This document shows, in pieces, positions 38,980-47,986 of a DNA stretch of 61,841 nt. Location of the stretch: NCBI GenBank assembly GCA_016280725.1, contig JAEEHF010000053.1, positions 1 through 61,841 of the forward strand, given 5' to 3'. The DNA is from Bacillota bacterium. Its GTDB lineage: Bacteria > Bacillota > Clostridia > TANB77 > UBA1234. The translations under genes were made by a program, and so were the position numbers. The number at the start of each line of letters is the position of its first letter. Positions within the stretch are counted from its first letter, which is position 1. The notes under the pieces were generated by a model. It made no database searches. It had not been told where the DNA came from and saw nothing but the letters and a program-made list of their open reading frames with translations.

Positions 38980-39173
38980 CTTCTAGTACTAATAGGATAA
39001 AAATAGGACTCGGATTTCTAGAAAGACTATCTAATTCAACATGTAACTAAGCTACGAAAAATTGACAGGAACCACCGATAAACGGCCTATCAATTTTTCG
39101 ATGCTTAGTAAATGTTGAATTATAAGTCTTTTGAAATCTCTCCTATCTATTTTTATCCTATTAGTACTAGAAG
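38980..39173. repeat. Long imperfect palindrome (about 194 bp)
   Basis: Left arm begins CTTCTAGTACTAATAGGATA and the right arm ends with its complement, TATCCTATTAGTACTAGAAG. Arms of about 90 bases match with scattered mismatches, around a central loop near AACCACCGATAAACGG. It fills the gap between two genes and could fold into a long hairpin RNA. Confidence 0.88.
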
Positions 39174-39208
39174 AAATGAAAAGCATTTAATAATATGGAG
39201 GTGAAGGT

Positions 39209-40450
39209 ATGCAATTAAAAGTAGTAGTTATTGGTGGTGGACCAGCAGGTATGATGGCAGCAATCGAGGCTTCCAAGGCTGGAAATGATGTAGTTCTCAT
39301 TGAAAGAATGAATAGAGTTGGGAAAAAACTTGCTATTACTGGAAAAGGACGAGGAAATCTGACTAATAATATAGATATGTCCGATTTTATTAAGAATGTT
39401 CCTGGGAATGGAAAGTTTTTATATAGTGCCTTTAGCCAATTTACAAATAGGGACTTAATTGCATATTTTAATTCTCTTGGAGTTGAAACTAAAGTTGAAA
39501 GAGGAGAAAGAGTATTTCCTGTTTCAGATACTGCAATGAGTTTTGTTAATGCATTGCAATCTGAATTAAAAAAACATAGTGTTACGGTTAAGCTAAATTC
39601 AATGATTAAGAAAATAATTGTCAATGATGATACTGTTGATGGCGTTCTTCTTGATGATGGAAAAATAATTAAGTGTAATAAAATTATTTTAGCTACTGGT
39701 GGAAAAAGTTATCCTTTGACTGGTTCAGATGGGTATGGTTATAAACTTGCAAGAGAATTGGGACATACTATTATTGAACCTAAAGGTTCACTTATACCTC
39801 TTGAGACTTATGAAAAATATGATTTACAGGGATTGTCACTTAAAAATGTATCAATAAAGGTATTTGATGGAAGTAAAGAAATCTATAATGATTTCGGAGA
39901 AATGCTTTTTACTCATTTTGGAGTTTCTGGGCCTATTATTTTAAGTGCAAGTGCACATATATTGAGACTTAAAAACATAGATGATAGACTAAAAAATAAA
40001 AGTATAAAAATCTCTTTAGATTTAAAACCAGCTCTTTCTTATGAAAAACTTAGTCAAAGGATTCAGAGAGATTTTGAAAAATATACCAAGAAGCAATTTA
40101 AGAATTCACTTACAGATTTGTTACCATCTAAGCTTATACCGGAAGTAATACGTTTATCGTCAAATGAACCTAACAAACAAGTAGATCAAATAAATAAAGC
40201 TGAAAGAGACAATCTAGTAAAAGTACTTAAAGAATTTCCAATAACTATAAAGAAATTTAGACCAATTGAAGAAGCAATTATTACCGCTGGCGGAATAAGT
40301 ACAAAAGAGATAAGTCCTCAAACTATGGAATCTAAGTTAATTAACGGACTTTATTTTGCCGGAGAGGTAATAGATGTTGATGCATATACAGGAGGATTCA
40401 ATTTGCAAATAGCATTTAGCACAGGTTATGTTGCAGGACAATTATTGTAG
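39209..40450 (+). CDS. HI0933/YhiN-family FAD-dependent oxidoreductase
   Basis: A 413-residue flavoprotein. The FAD-binding motif is VVIGGGPAGMMAAIEASKAG and the family sequence GKKLAITGKGRGNLTN follows; GGKSYPLTGSDGYGY, TAGGISTKEI and GEVIDVDAYTGGFNLQ are also typical of HI0933 (BaiN-like). Biochemical role unsettled (some act on bile-acid intermediates in gut Clostridia). ATG follows GGAGGTG. Confidence 0.93.
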   Translation: MQLKVVVIGGGPAGMMAAIEASKAGNDVVLIERMNRVGKKLAITGKGRGNLTNNIDMSDFIKNVPGNGKFLYSAFSQFTNRDLIAYFNSLGVETKVERGERVFPVSDTAMSFVNALQSELKKHSVTVKLNSMIKKIIVNDDTVDGVLLDDGKIIKCNKIILATGGKSYPLTGSDGYGYKLARELGHTIIEPKGSLIPLETYEKYDLQGLSLKNVSIKVFDGSKEIYNDFGEMLFTHFGVSGPIILSASAHILRLKNIDDRLKNKSIKISLDLKPALSYEKLSQRIQRDFEKYTKKQFKNSLTDLLPSKLIPEVIRLSSNEPNKQVDQINKAERDNLVKVLKEFPITIKKFRPIEEAIITAGGISTKEISPQTMESKLINGLYFAGEVIDVDAYTGGFNLQIAFSTGYVAGQLL

Positions 40451-40465
40451 TAAAGGAAGGATTTT

Positions 40466-41149
40466 ATGATTGGTATAATTGTAGCTGAATTAGAAGAATT
40501 GGATGCAATTAAAGAATTAATGACCAATACTAAGGAAGTTAGTAAATTTAATACAAAATTTTGCATTGGAAATATTAACGATAAAGAAACAGTTGTTGCC
40601 TTATGCGGAGTTGGTAAGGTAAATGCAGCAAGGACTACTCAACTTATGATAGATAGTTTTAGTCCAGAGTATATTATAAATAGCGGTGTTGCCGGTGGAA
40701 TTAGTAACCGTGTAAAAATAGGTGATTTGGTAATTGGTGATAAACTTGTACAACACGACTTTGATTTGACAGCTTTTGGGAGAGAAAAAGGCACTATCTC
40801 TGATGCTATAGGTAAATTTATTTATTCTGATATTATCTTAGTTGAAAAGGCTAAAAGAGAACTTCAAAATTCTAGTTCATTAAATGGTGTAGTTGGAACG
40901 ATAGCATCAGGAGATATATTTGTTACAGATACATTGATGTCTAAAAAGATAAACACAAAATTTGATGCTGATTGTTGCGAGATGGAAGGAGCTGCAATTG
41001 CACAGGTATGCTTTTTGGATGGAACACCGTTTATTGTTGTTAGAAGCATATCAGATACACCAAATGAAAAGAACAAGATAGATTTTGAGACCTTTGTTAA
41101 AATTGCTTCGGAAAAAGTAGCAAAGTTTGTTAATAAGATGATTTCGTAG
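40466..41149 (+). CDS. mtnN: MTA/SAH nucleosidase
   Basis: A 227-residue enzyme that cleaves 5'-methylthioadenosine and S-adenosylhomocysteine. Motifs: GIIVAELEELDAIK, GVGKVNAARTTQ, NSGVAGG, CEMEGAAIAQVC (catalytic Glu) and VVRSISDTP (catalytic Asp). Operon with flanking genes (gap 15 bases and 12). Confidence 0.95.
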   Translation: MIGIIVAELEELDAIKELMTNTKEVSKFNTKFCIGNINDKETVVALCGVGKVNAARTTQLMIDSFSPEYIINSGVAGGISNRVKIGDLVIGDKLVQHDFDLTAFGREKGTISDAIGKFIYSDIILVEKAKRELQNSSSLNGVVGTIASGDIFVTDTLMSKKINTKFDADCCEMEGAAIAQVCFLDGTPFIVVRSISDTPNEKNKIDFETFVKIASEKVAKFVNKMIS

Positions 41150-41161
41150 GAGTGATTGGTT

Positions 41162-41743
41162 TTGAGAAGTTGCCTTAGAGTTCTTAAATTTGTATTTTGC
41201 AAGTTTTTATATAGAGTCAATATTCATAACGAAGAGGTATTGGACAAATATCAATCATATTTGATTTGCCCAAATCACTCTAACGTTTTCGATCCGGTGT
41301 TTGTATATCCAGCTAAATATGATTTAGATATTTATATCATGGCAAAGTCAGAACTATTTGGGAAATTTTGGTTTAAATGGATTATGAAACATTTTAATGT
41401 TTTTTCAATTGATAGAGAAAAGGCAGACGTTCGAAGTATGCTTAAATCACTTTCTGTTTTTAAAACAAATGAAAAAGCAAAGCTACTAATGTTTCCAGAA
41501 GGAAAAGTAGTTAAGACTGAGGAAGAAGCTGGTAATGTATACAAAAAAGGAGCTGCGTTTATTGCATCACATTTAGCTAAACCGATTATACCTGTTTATA
41601 TTACTAGAAGACCAAAATTTTTTCATAAAGTAGATGTTACTTATGGAGAACCTTTTTTTGTGAGTGAAGTCTCATGTGAAAATGAGAATAAAATTGAATT
41701 TTTGTCTAAAGAAATAATTAGGAGAATCTACGATTTACGATAA
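41162..41743 (+). CDS. plsC: 1-acyl-glycerol-3-phosphate acyltransferase
   Basis: A 193-residue PlsC-family acyltransferase for phosphatidic acid synthesis at the membrane. Catalytic HX4D is in CPNHSNVFDPVF; FPEGKVVKTEEEAG is the glycerol-phosphate binding FPEG motif; and KPIIPVYITR is block IV. The TTG at 41162 is preferred over 41156 because it lies at proper distance from TAGGAG. Confidence 0.92.
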   Translation: MRSCLRVLKFVFCKFLYRVNIHNEEVLDKYQSYLICPNHSNVFDPVFVYPAKYDLDIYIMAKSELFGKFWFKWIMKHFNVFSIDREKADVRSMLKSLSVFKTNEKAKLLMFPEGKVVKTEEEAGNVYKKGAAFIASHLAKPIIPVYITRRPKFFHKVDVTYGEPFFVSEVSCENENKIEFLSKEIIRRIYDLR

Positions 41744-41782
41744 TTTTTTAATTTGCTTGTGGATAATCCGAAGGGAGTATTA

Positions 41783-42400
41783 ATGCTAGAGAAATATTTG
41801 ACAATTAAAGATAGCGTAAGTGAGGAACTTGTTGAAAAAAAATCTAAGTTTATAGCTCAGGTATTTAATGTAGAAAGTGAAGAAGAAGCATTTACAGTGC
41901 TTGAAATAGTTAAAAAGGAAAATCGAGATGCGAGGCACAATGTTTTTTCATATAGAATTGCAAATGGACCTGAAAGAGCTTCGGATGATGGGGAACCTTC
42001 CGGCACAGCTGGTGTTCCGATTTTAGATATTTTAAGAGGAATGAAGCTTCAAAATGTACTAGTTGTTGTTACAAGATATTTTGGAGGAATATTACTTGGA
42101 ACAGGTGGGCTTGTTAAAGCTTATACAGACTCTACGAAGGAAGCACTTAAAAAAGCTAACATTATTGAAATGATACTACAAAGAAAATATGAAGTTGAAG
42201 TGCCATATTCTTATAATGATAAAATAGTATATCTTTGTAAAAATAACGATTACAAAATATTAGAAACTAAATATGAAGAAAATGCAAAATTATATATTGC
42301 GGTTAAAAATGAAATGGCATTGAAATTTGAAAATGATATTTTAGAAGCAACCAATAGAGAAGCAAAGATTAGTATTGTTGAGAATGCATTTTATGCATAA
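41783..42400 (+). CDS. YigZ/IMPACT family protein
   Basis: A 205-residue protein of the UPF0029 family. KKSKFIAQVF, DARHNVFSYRI, ERASDDGEPSGTAGVPIL and VVVTRYFGGILLGTGGLVKAY are family motifs. Related to eukaryotic IMPACT; function in bacteria unknown. ATG 41783 behind AAGGGAG. Confidence 0.93.
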   Translation: MLEKYLTIKDSVSEELVEKKSKFIAQVFNVESEEEAFTVLEIVKKENRDARHNVFSYRIANGPERASDDGEPSGTAGVPILDILRGMKLQNVLVVVTRYFGGILLGTGGLVKAYTDSTKEALKKANIIEMILQRKYEVEVPYSYNDKIVYLCKNNDYKILETKYEENAKLYIAVKNEMALKFENDILEATNREAKISIVENAFYA

Positions 42401-42416
42401 GGCTATGATAGCAAAA

Positions 42417-42571
42417 GACAGTGTATATATTATATTTAAAAACGGCTTCCTAACATTTTCTAACCTTTGCTTGAACATTTGTGTTAGATTATTATTTCAA
42501 AGCTTGTGTTCTAAGCAAAGCTAAGAAAATGTAACGTGCAGATTGTTTTTAAATATAATATATACACAGTC
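42417..42571. repeat. Long imperfect palindrome (about 155 bp)
   Basis: Outer arms GTGTATATATTATATTTAAA AAC and its exact complement form 23 bp; inner arms (TAACATTTTCT... and AGAAAATGTAA...) extend pairing to about 60 bp with mismatches. Sits between converging yigZ and the radical SAM gene, so it may also stop transcription. Confidence 0.88.
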
Positions 42572-42597
42572 TTCTTCTATAATTTGTTACATGCTAT

Positions 42598-43386
42598 TTA
42601 AAATCTTAATTTGTATGTGCATTTCTTGCAAAGTTCTTCGGTGCAGATTCTGTTTTTAAATCCATTCATCATTTTATTGACTCTTTCGGAATTAAGAATA
42701 TTTTCAAAGCTATCGTTAAATATATTTCCAAGATTAATATCTCCATTATTATCTAAGCAACATGGTACGACAGTACCATCAACTAATATTGCTATATGGT
42801 CTTTTAATGCATGGCAATAGCCTTTGGTAGTAGAGGATGAATTAATATCTGGCCACTCCCATTCGTCTTGAAATGAAATGTAGTAATTATCCTTTATAGT
42901 AAAATTTGATTCGGTTACAGATGTTTTATTATTAATCTTATTAGCAATGTCCGTATTAAATTCTTTTTCTAAAAGTTTAATTAGCTCTTTATTTCCATTC
43001 CAAACTCTAAAACTAACATAACAATTTTTGATCTTTTTTGCTTCTTTAATTATTTCTAAACTATTTGTTGCATGCAATGATATATTTACTTGTCTTACAT
43101 ATTTAAAAGCATCTAAGTTTTTAGAAAGCAACGTTCCATTTGTAGTAACATTTACTTTAAATCCCATATCAAATGCTAATTTGCAAAAATCATAAAAGTT
43201 TGGATGAAGTAGAGGCTCTCCTTTAACATGAAGATAAATATACTCTGTATATGGTTTTATTTTATTTAAAATTGTTTTAAACTCATTTATAGACATATCA
43301 CAAAAAGCCCTTTTGTGGGGAACACAAAAAGAGCAAGAAAGATTACATTTATTTGTTATTTCTATATATATCTTTTTAAATCTCAT
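42598..43386 (-). CDS. Radical SAM/SPASM protein
   Basis: A 262-residue radical SAM enzyme. The CX3CX2C cluster motif is CNLSCSFC (residues 13-20); HVKGEPLLHP is the GGE-like SAM motif. The C-terminus has extra cysteines of a SPASM module: CCLDNNG and CTEELCKKC. Such proteins modify peptides or act in sugar or wall metabolism. It lies next to glycosyltransferase genes, without an evident peptide precursor nearby. Confidence 0.9.
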   Translation of the reverse strand: MRFKKIYIEITNKCNLSCSFCVPHKRAFCDMSINEFKTILNKIKPYTEYIYLHVKGEPLLHPNFYDFCKLAFDMGFKVNVTTNGTLLSKNLDAFKYVRQVNISLHATNSLEIIKEAKKIKNCYVSFRVWNGNKELIKLLEKEFNTDIANKINNKTSVTESNFTIKDNYYISFQDEWEWPDINSSSTTKGYCHALKDHIAILVDGTVVPCCLDNNGDINLGNIFNDSFENILNSERVNKMMNGFKNRICTEELCKKCTYKLRF

Positions 43387-43430
43387 AATGAGGATAATAT
43401 AACATATCTAGCTCAAACTGTGCAAGAAGT

Positions 43431-43459
43431 TTGACTATTTATGTATACTATGGTATAAT
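43431..43459 (+). promoter_or_regulatory. Promoter of the riboswitch-glycosyltransferase unit
   Basis: TTGACT (43431-43436), 17-base spacer, TATAAT (43454-43459). Confidence 0.85.
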
Positions 43460-43471
43460 ATTATTCGCATG

Positions 43472-43590
43472 TTGAGCTTAATTGCAAAATAGAATTTTGT
43501 AAGCCGAGGAACCAAAAAATGGGGTGAAGTGCCATTAGGTACGGGAAACTTTCTATTCCTAACCCGTCAGCTAACTTGGTAAGCTTTAGA
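43472..43590 (+). promoter_or_regulatory. Cyclic di-AMP riboswitch (ydaO/yuaA type)
   Basis: Conserved blocks AAGCCGAGGAACC, TGGGGTGAAGTGCC, TAGGTACGGGAAAC and AACCCGTCAGCTAAC followed by TTGGTAAGC. The ends GAGCTTA and TAAGCTT pair as P1. In Firmicutes this RNA turns expression off when c-di-AMP binds, usually on wall, ion and osmolyte genes. Confidence 0.88.
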
Positions 43591-43619
43591 AAGAATCTTT
43601 TTGAATATAGACTTTTAAG

Positions 43620-43646
43620 TCGCAAAGAGGTTCTTTGCGATTTTTT
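43620..43646 (+). terminator. Riboswitch expression-platform terminator
   Basis: Stem TCGCAAAGA / TCTTTGCGA then T-run, ending just before the glycosyltransferase binding site; termination here would silence that gene. Confidence 0.88.
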
Positions 43647-43664
43647 GTTATTTTGGAGGTTATG

Positions 43665-45788
43665 ATGTATAAAATATCCGTAATAATGCCAATTTATAAT
43701 GTTGAAAAGTACATAGAACAATGCTTTGAGAGTCTAAAAAACCAAACAATAGGCTTTGAAAATATACAAGTTATTATGATAGATGACTATTCTAATGATA
43801 GAAGCTATGAAATAGCGGAAAACTATGCTAAACAGTACTCTAATTGTTTATTTTATGGTTTTGACGAAAGAAATGGTTTTGCTGGAAGACAAAGAAATAA
43901 AGGCTTAGAGTTTGTTGAAGGAAAATACATCATGTTTGTTGATCCGGATGACTTCTACGAAAATAACGCTTGTGAAGTAATGTATAATGCAATTGAAGAA
44001 AAAAATGCTGATTTTGTGACAGCAAACTACGTTTACCTAGATGAAAATGATGTTAGGAGCAGTAACCCGGTTTTTGACACTGAAAAGTATAAGAATTTTA
44101 AATTATCATTTAATGACTATAAAGATTCATTTTTCGTTATGAATAGTTCGGTTTGTAATAAAATATTCAAAGCCGAATTTGTTCAGGAGAAGGGATTATT
44201 CTTCTTAGAAAATTTAAATCTAGATGATTCATATTTTGTTTTTTCAGCATACCTAGAAGCAAAGAATGTTTATTATATAAATGATGTAATTTACAATTAC
44301 AGAAGAAATTATGATTATAAAGATAGAAAATTAGTATGGAGAACTGATTCTAAATCATATTTTAAAATATCAAACGAAGCTCAAAGAAGAATATATGAAT
44401 TATTTAAAAAATACAGAAAATTAACATTCTATAGATTTTATTATGCAAAGACCATGACATTTATGCTTTATAAATTTATTGATTCTAAGTCTTTATCAGA
44501 TGAAGATAAGGTTGAGATACTTTCTGAGATGAGATGGTTTTATAAACTTTCTGCTACACTTGATATTCCTGCATGTCAAAAGTCTTTAGAGTATTTAATA
44601 AGTAAAATTGTTGATGGCTCATATAAAGAAGCAATTGATGTTTTTAAAATCATCAGTGATATGAGAACTTATATGCCTCAAGAGGTTAAAGATAGAATTT
44701 CAAAACCATATGATGAAATGTATGCTGAGATGAAAAAGCAAAAAGAATTAAATGGTGAAGGAAAGATTGTCTTTTATTTCAACACAATAAAAAGAGGTGG
44801 AGCAGAAGTAAATCTTCTAAGATATTTTAAGGACAACGAGAATAATGACGACAAAGTATTAATGTATGTAAATGATGAAGACACCGACCATTCAATTATT
44901 GATGAGTTTAAGAAATATGTTTCTGTTCATAATTGGACAGTTGGTGAAAAAATTCTTGCTGAAACTGCAATAATGTGTACAAATTATGATCCGATTTTTA
45001 ATAACATTGTTGCAAACAACTACATCTTTTGGGCACAAGTTAATCCGTTTTATCAGGGGATTCATAGCTCAGATGAAGATATTAAAGACTTAATTAGATA
45101 TGATAAGATTCTTGTCCCTTCGCAATATGTTAAGGATGCAATTGAAAGCACAATTAGCGAACTAAAGGGAAGAGTCTATATGGCACATCCGCTTTTGAAT
45201 GTGGAAGATGTTAAAGAAAGAGCAAAAGAACCACAAAGTATTATTAAACAAAATGAATGTATTAATATAATTACTTTGGCTAGATATATTCCAGATAAAG
45301 GTTATGAAGAAAACTTAAATATCGCAAAGTGTTTGAAAGAAAGAGGTTATGATTTCAAATGGTATTGCTTAGGATTTGTTCCACCAAAGTGGAGCAGATT
45401 TCACAAAAAGATTAGTGAAGAAGGCCTTCAAAATAATATGATTCACCTTGGAGTAGAAAGTAATCCATATAAGTTTTTGAATGTTTGTGACTTAAATGTT
45501 TTATTCTCTAAAGAAGAATCTTGGGGACTTGCTTTGACTGAAGCTAAGACACTTGGCATTCCTTCAATAGTTTCTAATATTGGTGGACTTAAAGAACAAG
45601 TTCAAAATGGTGTAGATAGCTGGACCTTTGATATTCCAAAAACAAAAGAGGAGTACGAAAAGATAGCAGACTTTATAATTGAAAACGTAAAGAGTCCAAA
45701 GTATTATGAAATGAAAGAAGTTTTAAAATCATTTAATTATAACACTAAAGAAATTATTAATAAAATGAATGAATGCATATATTCATAA
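43665..45788 (+). CDS. Two-domain glycosyltransferase (GT2 + GT4) under c-di-AMP riboswitch
   Basis: A 707-residue protein starting at ATG 43665, 5 bases after GGAGG. The N-terminal GT2 domain (about 1-225) has SVIMPIYNVEKYIEQC and the DXD-type MFVDPDDFYENN. The C-terminal half is a GT4 domain with EESWGLALTEAKTLGIPS (EX7E motif). Such fusions build teichoic acid or surface polysaccharide. It is controlled by the c-di-AMP riboswitch and its terminator. Cytoplasmic, without membrane helices. Confidence 0.88.
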   Translation: MYKISVIMPIYNVEKYIEQCFESLKNQTIGFENIQVIMIDDYSNDRSYEIAENYAKQYSNCLFYGFDERNGFAGRQRNKGLEFVEGKYIMFVDPDDFYENNACEVMYNAIEEKNADFVTANYVYLDENDVRSSNPVFDTEKYKNFKLSFNDYKDSFFVMNSSVCNKIFKAEFVQEKGLFFLENLNLDDSYFVFSAYLEAKNVYYINDVIYNYRRNYDYKDRKLVWRTDSKSYFKISNEAQRRIYELFKKYRKLTFYRFYYAKTMTFMLYKFIDSKSLSDEDKVEILSEMRWFYKLSATLDIPACQKSLEYLISKIVDGSYKEAIDVFKIISDMRTYMPQEVKDRISKPYDEMYAEMKKQKELNGEGKIVFYFNTIKRGGAEVNLLRYFKDNENNDDKVLMYVNDEDTDHSIIDEFKKYVSVHNWTVGEKILAETAIMCTNYDPIFNNIVANNYIFWAQVNPFYQGIHSSDEDIKDLIRYDKILVPSQYVKDAIESTISELKGRVYMAHPLLNVEDVKERAKEPQSIIKQNECINIITLARYIPDKGYEENLNIAKCLKERGYDFKWYCLGFVPPKWSRFHKKISEEGLQNNMIHLGVESNPYKFLNVCDLNVLFSKEESWGLALTEAKTLGIPSIVSNIGGLKEQVQNGVDSWTFDIPKTKEEYEKIADFIIENVKSPKYYEMKEVLKSFNYNTKEIINKMNECIYS

Positions 45789-45789
45789 T

Positions 45790-45822
45790 AAAAAAGAACA
45801 TCCTTTAAGGATGTTCTTTTTG
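45790..45822. terminator. Bidirectional terminator
   Basis: Stem AAAAAGAACATCC / GGATGTTCTTTTT between converging glycosyltransferase genes. Confidence 0.9.
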
Positions 45823-46813
45823 TTAGGCATTTTTAAACTCATCATAGTAGTTTTTTCGAGTATTTATATCGGTGAAAGATTTAAGCTTATTGATGTTTTC
45901 TTCATTATTTGGAAGGGCAATGTATCTTTTGTAGTAATCAGCCAAGATAAACTCATCAATTACTTTTGAATATTCTTCGTAAGAAAGACCTTTTGCAATA
46001 AGTTTTAATACTGTAGTGACAGCACGTACTGTAGTATTTAGTGTTGAAGCATAGAATGCATCATATTTTTTAAGCTCTATTACTTTAGTATATACATAAT
46101 AATCAACGTCAAAATGATTGTTAAGCCTTCTTAGAATTTTTTGAGGGTCGATTATGTGTGTTGCACTTTCTAAATTTTGAATGTAGTGATAATAAATTCC
46201 ATCATCGATATACAGACTCTTTGCTTTGCAAAAAACATTGAAATTAAATAAGTAATCTTCACCATATTTAATATCAGTATTAAACCTTATATTGTCTAGC
46301 AATTCTTTTTTGTACAAGCAACAAACAGCATTTGCAACTTGACATTTATTAATTAATAAATCAAATACCACAGACTTATCATCTGAAATATCATAATAGC
46401 CAAATACATCTGTAATACGTTTTGTGATTATATCTCCTTTTTCTGATTGAAGCTGAAATCTAATTAAATCTGGATTGTTTTTTGTTACTATTTCTTTATT
46501 AAGTAGGGTAGAATATGTTTCTTTTGAAATATAGTCATCGCTATCAACAAAGCCTATATAGTCACCGAGTTGCATTTTCAATTCCGTTATTCCTTGCAAA
46601 TGAAACACCAGCATTATCTTGATAGATATATCTAATTCTTGAATCTTCTTGCATTAGTTTTTTAGCAACAATTTCAGTATTGTCTTTTGAACCATCGTTT
46701 ATGATGAGGATTTCTAAATTTTCATATCCAGTATTCTGAATTGAATTAATGCACATTTCTAGAGTCTTTTCAGCATTATAAGATGGTACGATTATACTTA
46801 ACTTTGGATTCAT
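45823..46813 (-). CDS. GT2 glycosyltransferase, interrupted by a CGG +1 site
   Basis: A family 2 glycosyltransferase of 329 residues if one base is skipped. ATG 46813 (AAAGGATG upstream) encodes KLSIIVPSYNAEKTLEMC and reaches NNGIENAT; codon 83 is CGG (46567-46565), directly followed by TGA. Skipping the C gives GDYIGFVDSDDYISKETY, the DXD catalytic motif that belongs after ARNNGI-x-x-A-x-G. The second part alone would lack the nucleotide-binding half. The neighbour at 46817-47830 is a paralogue with an intact KCNGKYVMFVDSDD, showing what the ancestral sequence looked like. Likely role: surface polysaccharide. Confidence 0.92.
46564..46567 (-). other. CGG +1 recoding site in GT2 gene
   Basis: Zero-frame context on the minus strand is GCA ACT CGG TGA; skipping the C gives GCA ACT GGT GAC. 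Codon 83; the unshifted frame stops immediately after CGG. Confidence 0.92.
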
Positions 46814-46816
46814 TAA

Positions 46817-47830
46817 TTACACATCCTTTCGTTCTACAAAACTAACTAACCTTTTAAAATCATCTATTTTTCCTTCTATTATCAAGAATAAACATGACAA
46901 CCTATAATTATTTATTATTCTGTTTCTGTTTTTGTAGTTTTGAATTGAAGAGTAGATAGAAGGTAGTTCTGCTAAAATAGATTTGGTTGTTTCATGGTTT
47001 ATTATTTCATTATCACCACTTCCGAACACTCTACATAGAAGATTAATAGAATTTCTAATATAACCTAACTTAATGTCATCTGAAATAAGAGGATTTGTCT
47101 TAAGAAGGTGTTCATATCTTTCACGAATAGCAAGGTAGTTATCATTTAAATTTTTTAGTGTATATTTTTTTGTAGTAATACTCTCTGGACGCATTTCTAA
47201 ATGATAGTATAGTTTATCATCAAGGTAGATAGATTTTTGAGATTTACTGTAGATTTTATATAGGGTAGCGGTATCCTCATAAACTCTATTTAATGGAAAT
47301 TCAATACCTTTCAAAATGTCTTTTTTAATAAGTTTTGCAGTAGGGAAGTCGAAATGATCTCCTACAATTATCATATCTAGAAGAGCTTCATCAGGAGTAT
47401 ATATTCTATTTTTGCCTGTCAATTCAGGAGTAGTTTTTGTATCTATTTTTTCTCCTTCGTACCATTTTAGAATATTACACATAGCAAGTTCACAATTGTT
47501 TTCTGTAATTGCTTTATATAAGGCTTCAACAATATTTGGAGCGATTAAGTCATCACTATCTACAAACATAACATATTTTCCATTACATTTTTCCATGAGT
47601 TCGTTTCTTGAGGCAGAAACACCTCTATTTTCTCGTGAAATAATAGATATTCTGTCATCTTTTGCCTTATATTCTTGCATTATTTTTAGTGAGGTATCGG
47701 TAGAACCATCGTCTAAAAAAAGCACTTCAATATTAGTGTATGTTTGCCCTAAAACACAGTCTAAGCAGGATTTTAGGTAATTTTCAGTGTTATAACATGG
47801 TATTAGTATACTTATCAAATCTGATTGCAT
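46817..47830 (-). CDS. GT2 glycosyltransferase
   Basis: A 337-residue family 2 glycosyltransferase. SILIPCYNTENYLKSCLD, VLFLDDGSTDTSLK and YVMFVDSDDLIAP are the nucleotide-sugar and DXD regions. ATG 47830 lies behind AAAGGAG; the frame is open upstream from a GTG without a site. Three bases separate it from the paralogous gene downstream, so the two form an operon. Confidence 0.93.
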   Translation of the reverse strand: MQSDLISILIPCYNTENYLKSCLDCVLGQTYTNIEVLFLDDGSTDTSLKIMQEYKAKDDRISIISRENRGVSASRNELMEKCNGKYVMFVDSDDLIAPNIVEALYKAITENNCELAMCNILKWYEGEKIDTKTTPELTGKNRIYTPDEALLDMIIVGDHFDFPTAKLIKKDILKGIEFPLNRVYEDTATLYKIYSKSQKSIYLDDKLYYHLEMRPESITTKKYTLKNLNDNYLAIRERYEHLLKTNPLISDDIKLGYIRNSINLLCRVFGSGDNEIINHETTKSILAELPSIYSSIQNYKNRNRIINNYRLSCLFLIIEGKIDDFKRLVSFVERKDV

Positions 47831-47986
47831 AAAAAGCACACTCCTTTAACAATTTAGTATTGTAATTTTACCATTTTTAGCCGATTTGCACAAGTTAGTT
47901 GTAATATTATGTTAAGCGTGATATAATTACCACGGCTAATAGAGAACCTGTTTCCAATTAAATTATTTGAGTTGGAGGTGCAATCT

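Noticed and set aside
46562-46813. A separate 83-residue glycosyltransferase fragment gene
   Set aside because: It is the first part of the GT2 gene before the CGG site; the downstream frame continues the same domain without missing residues.
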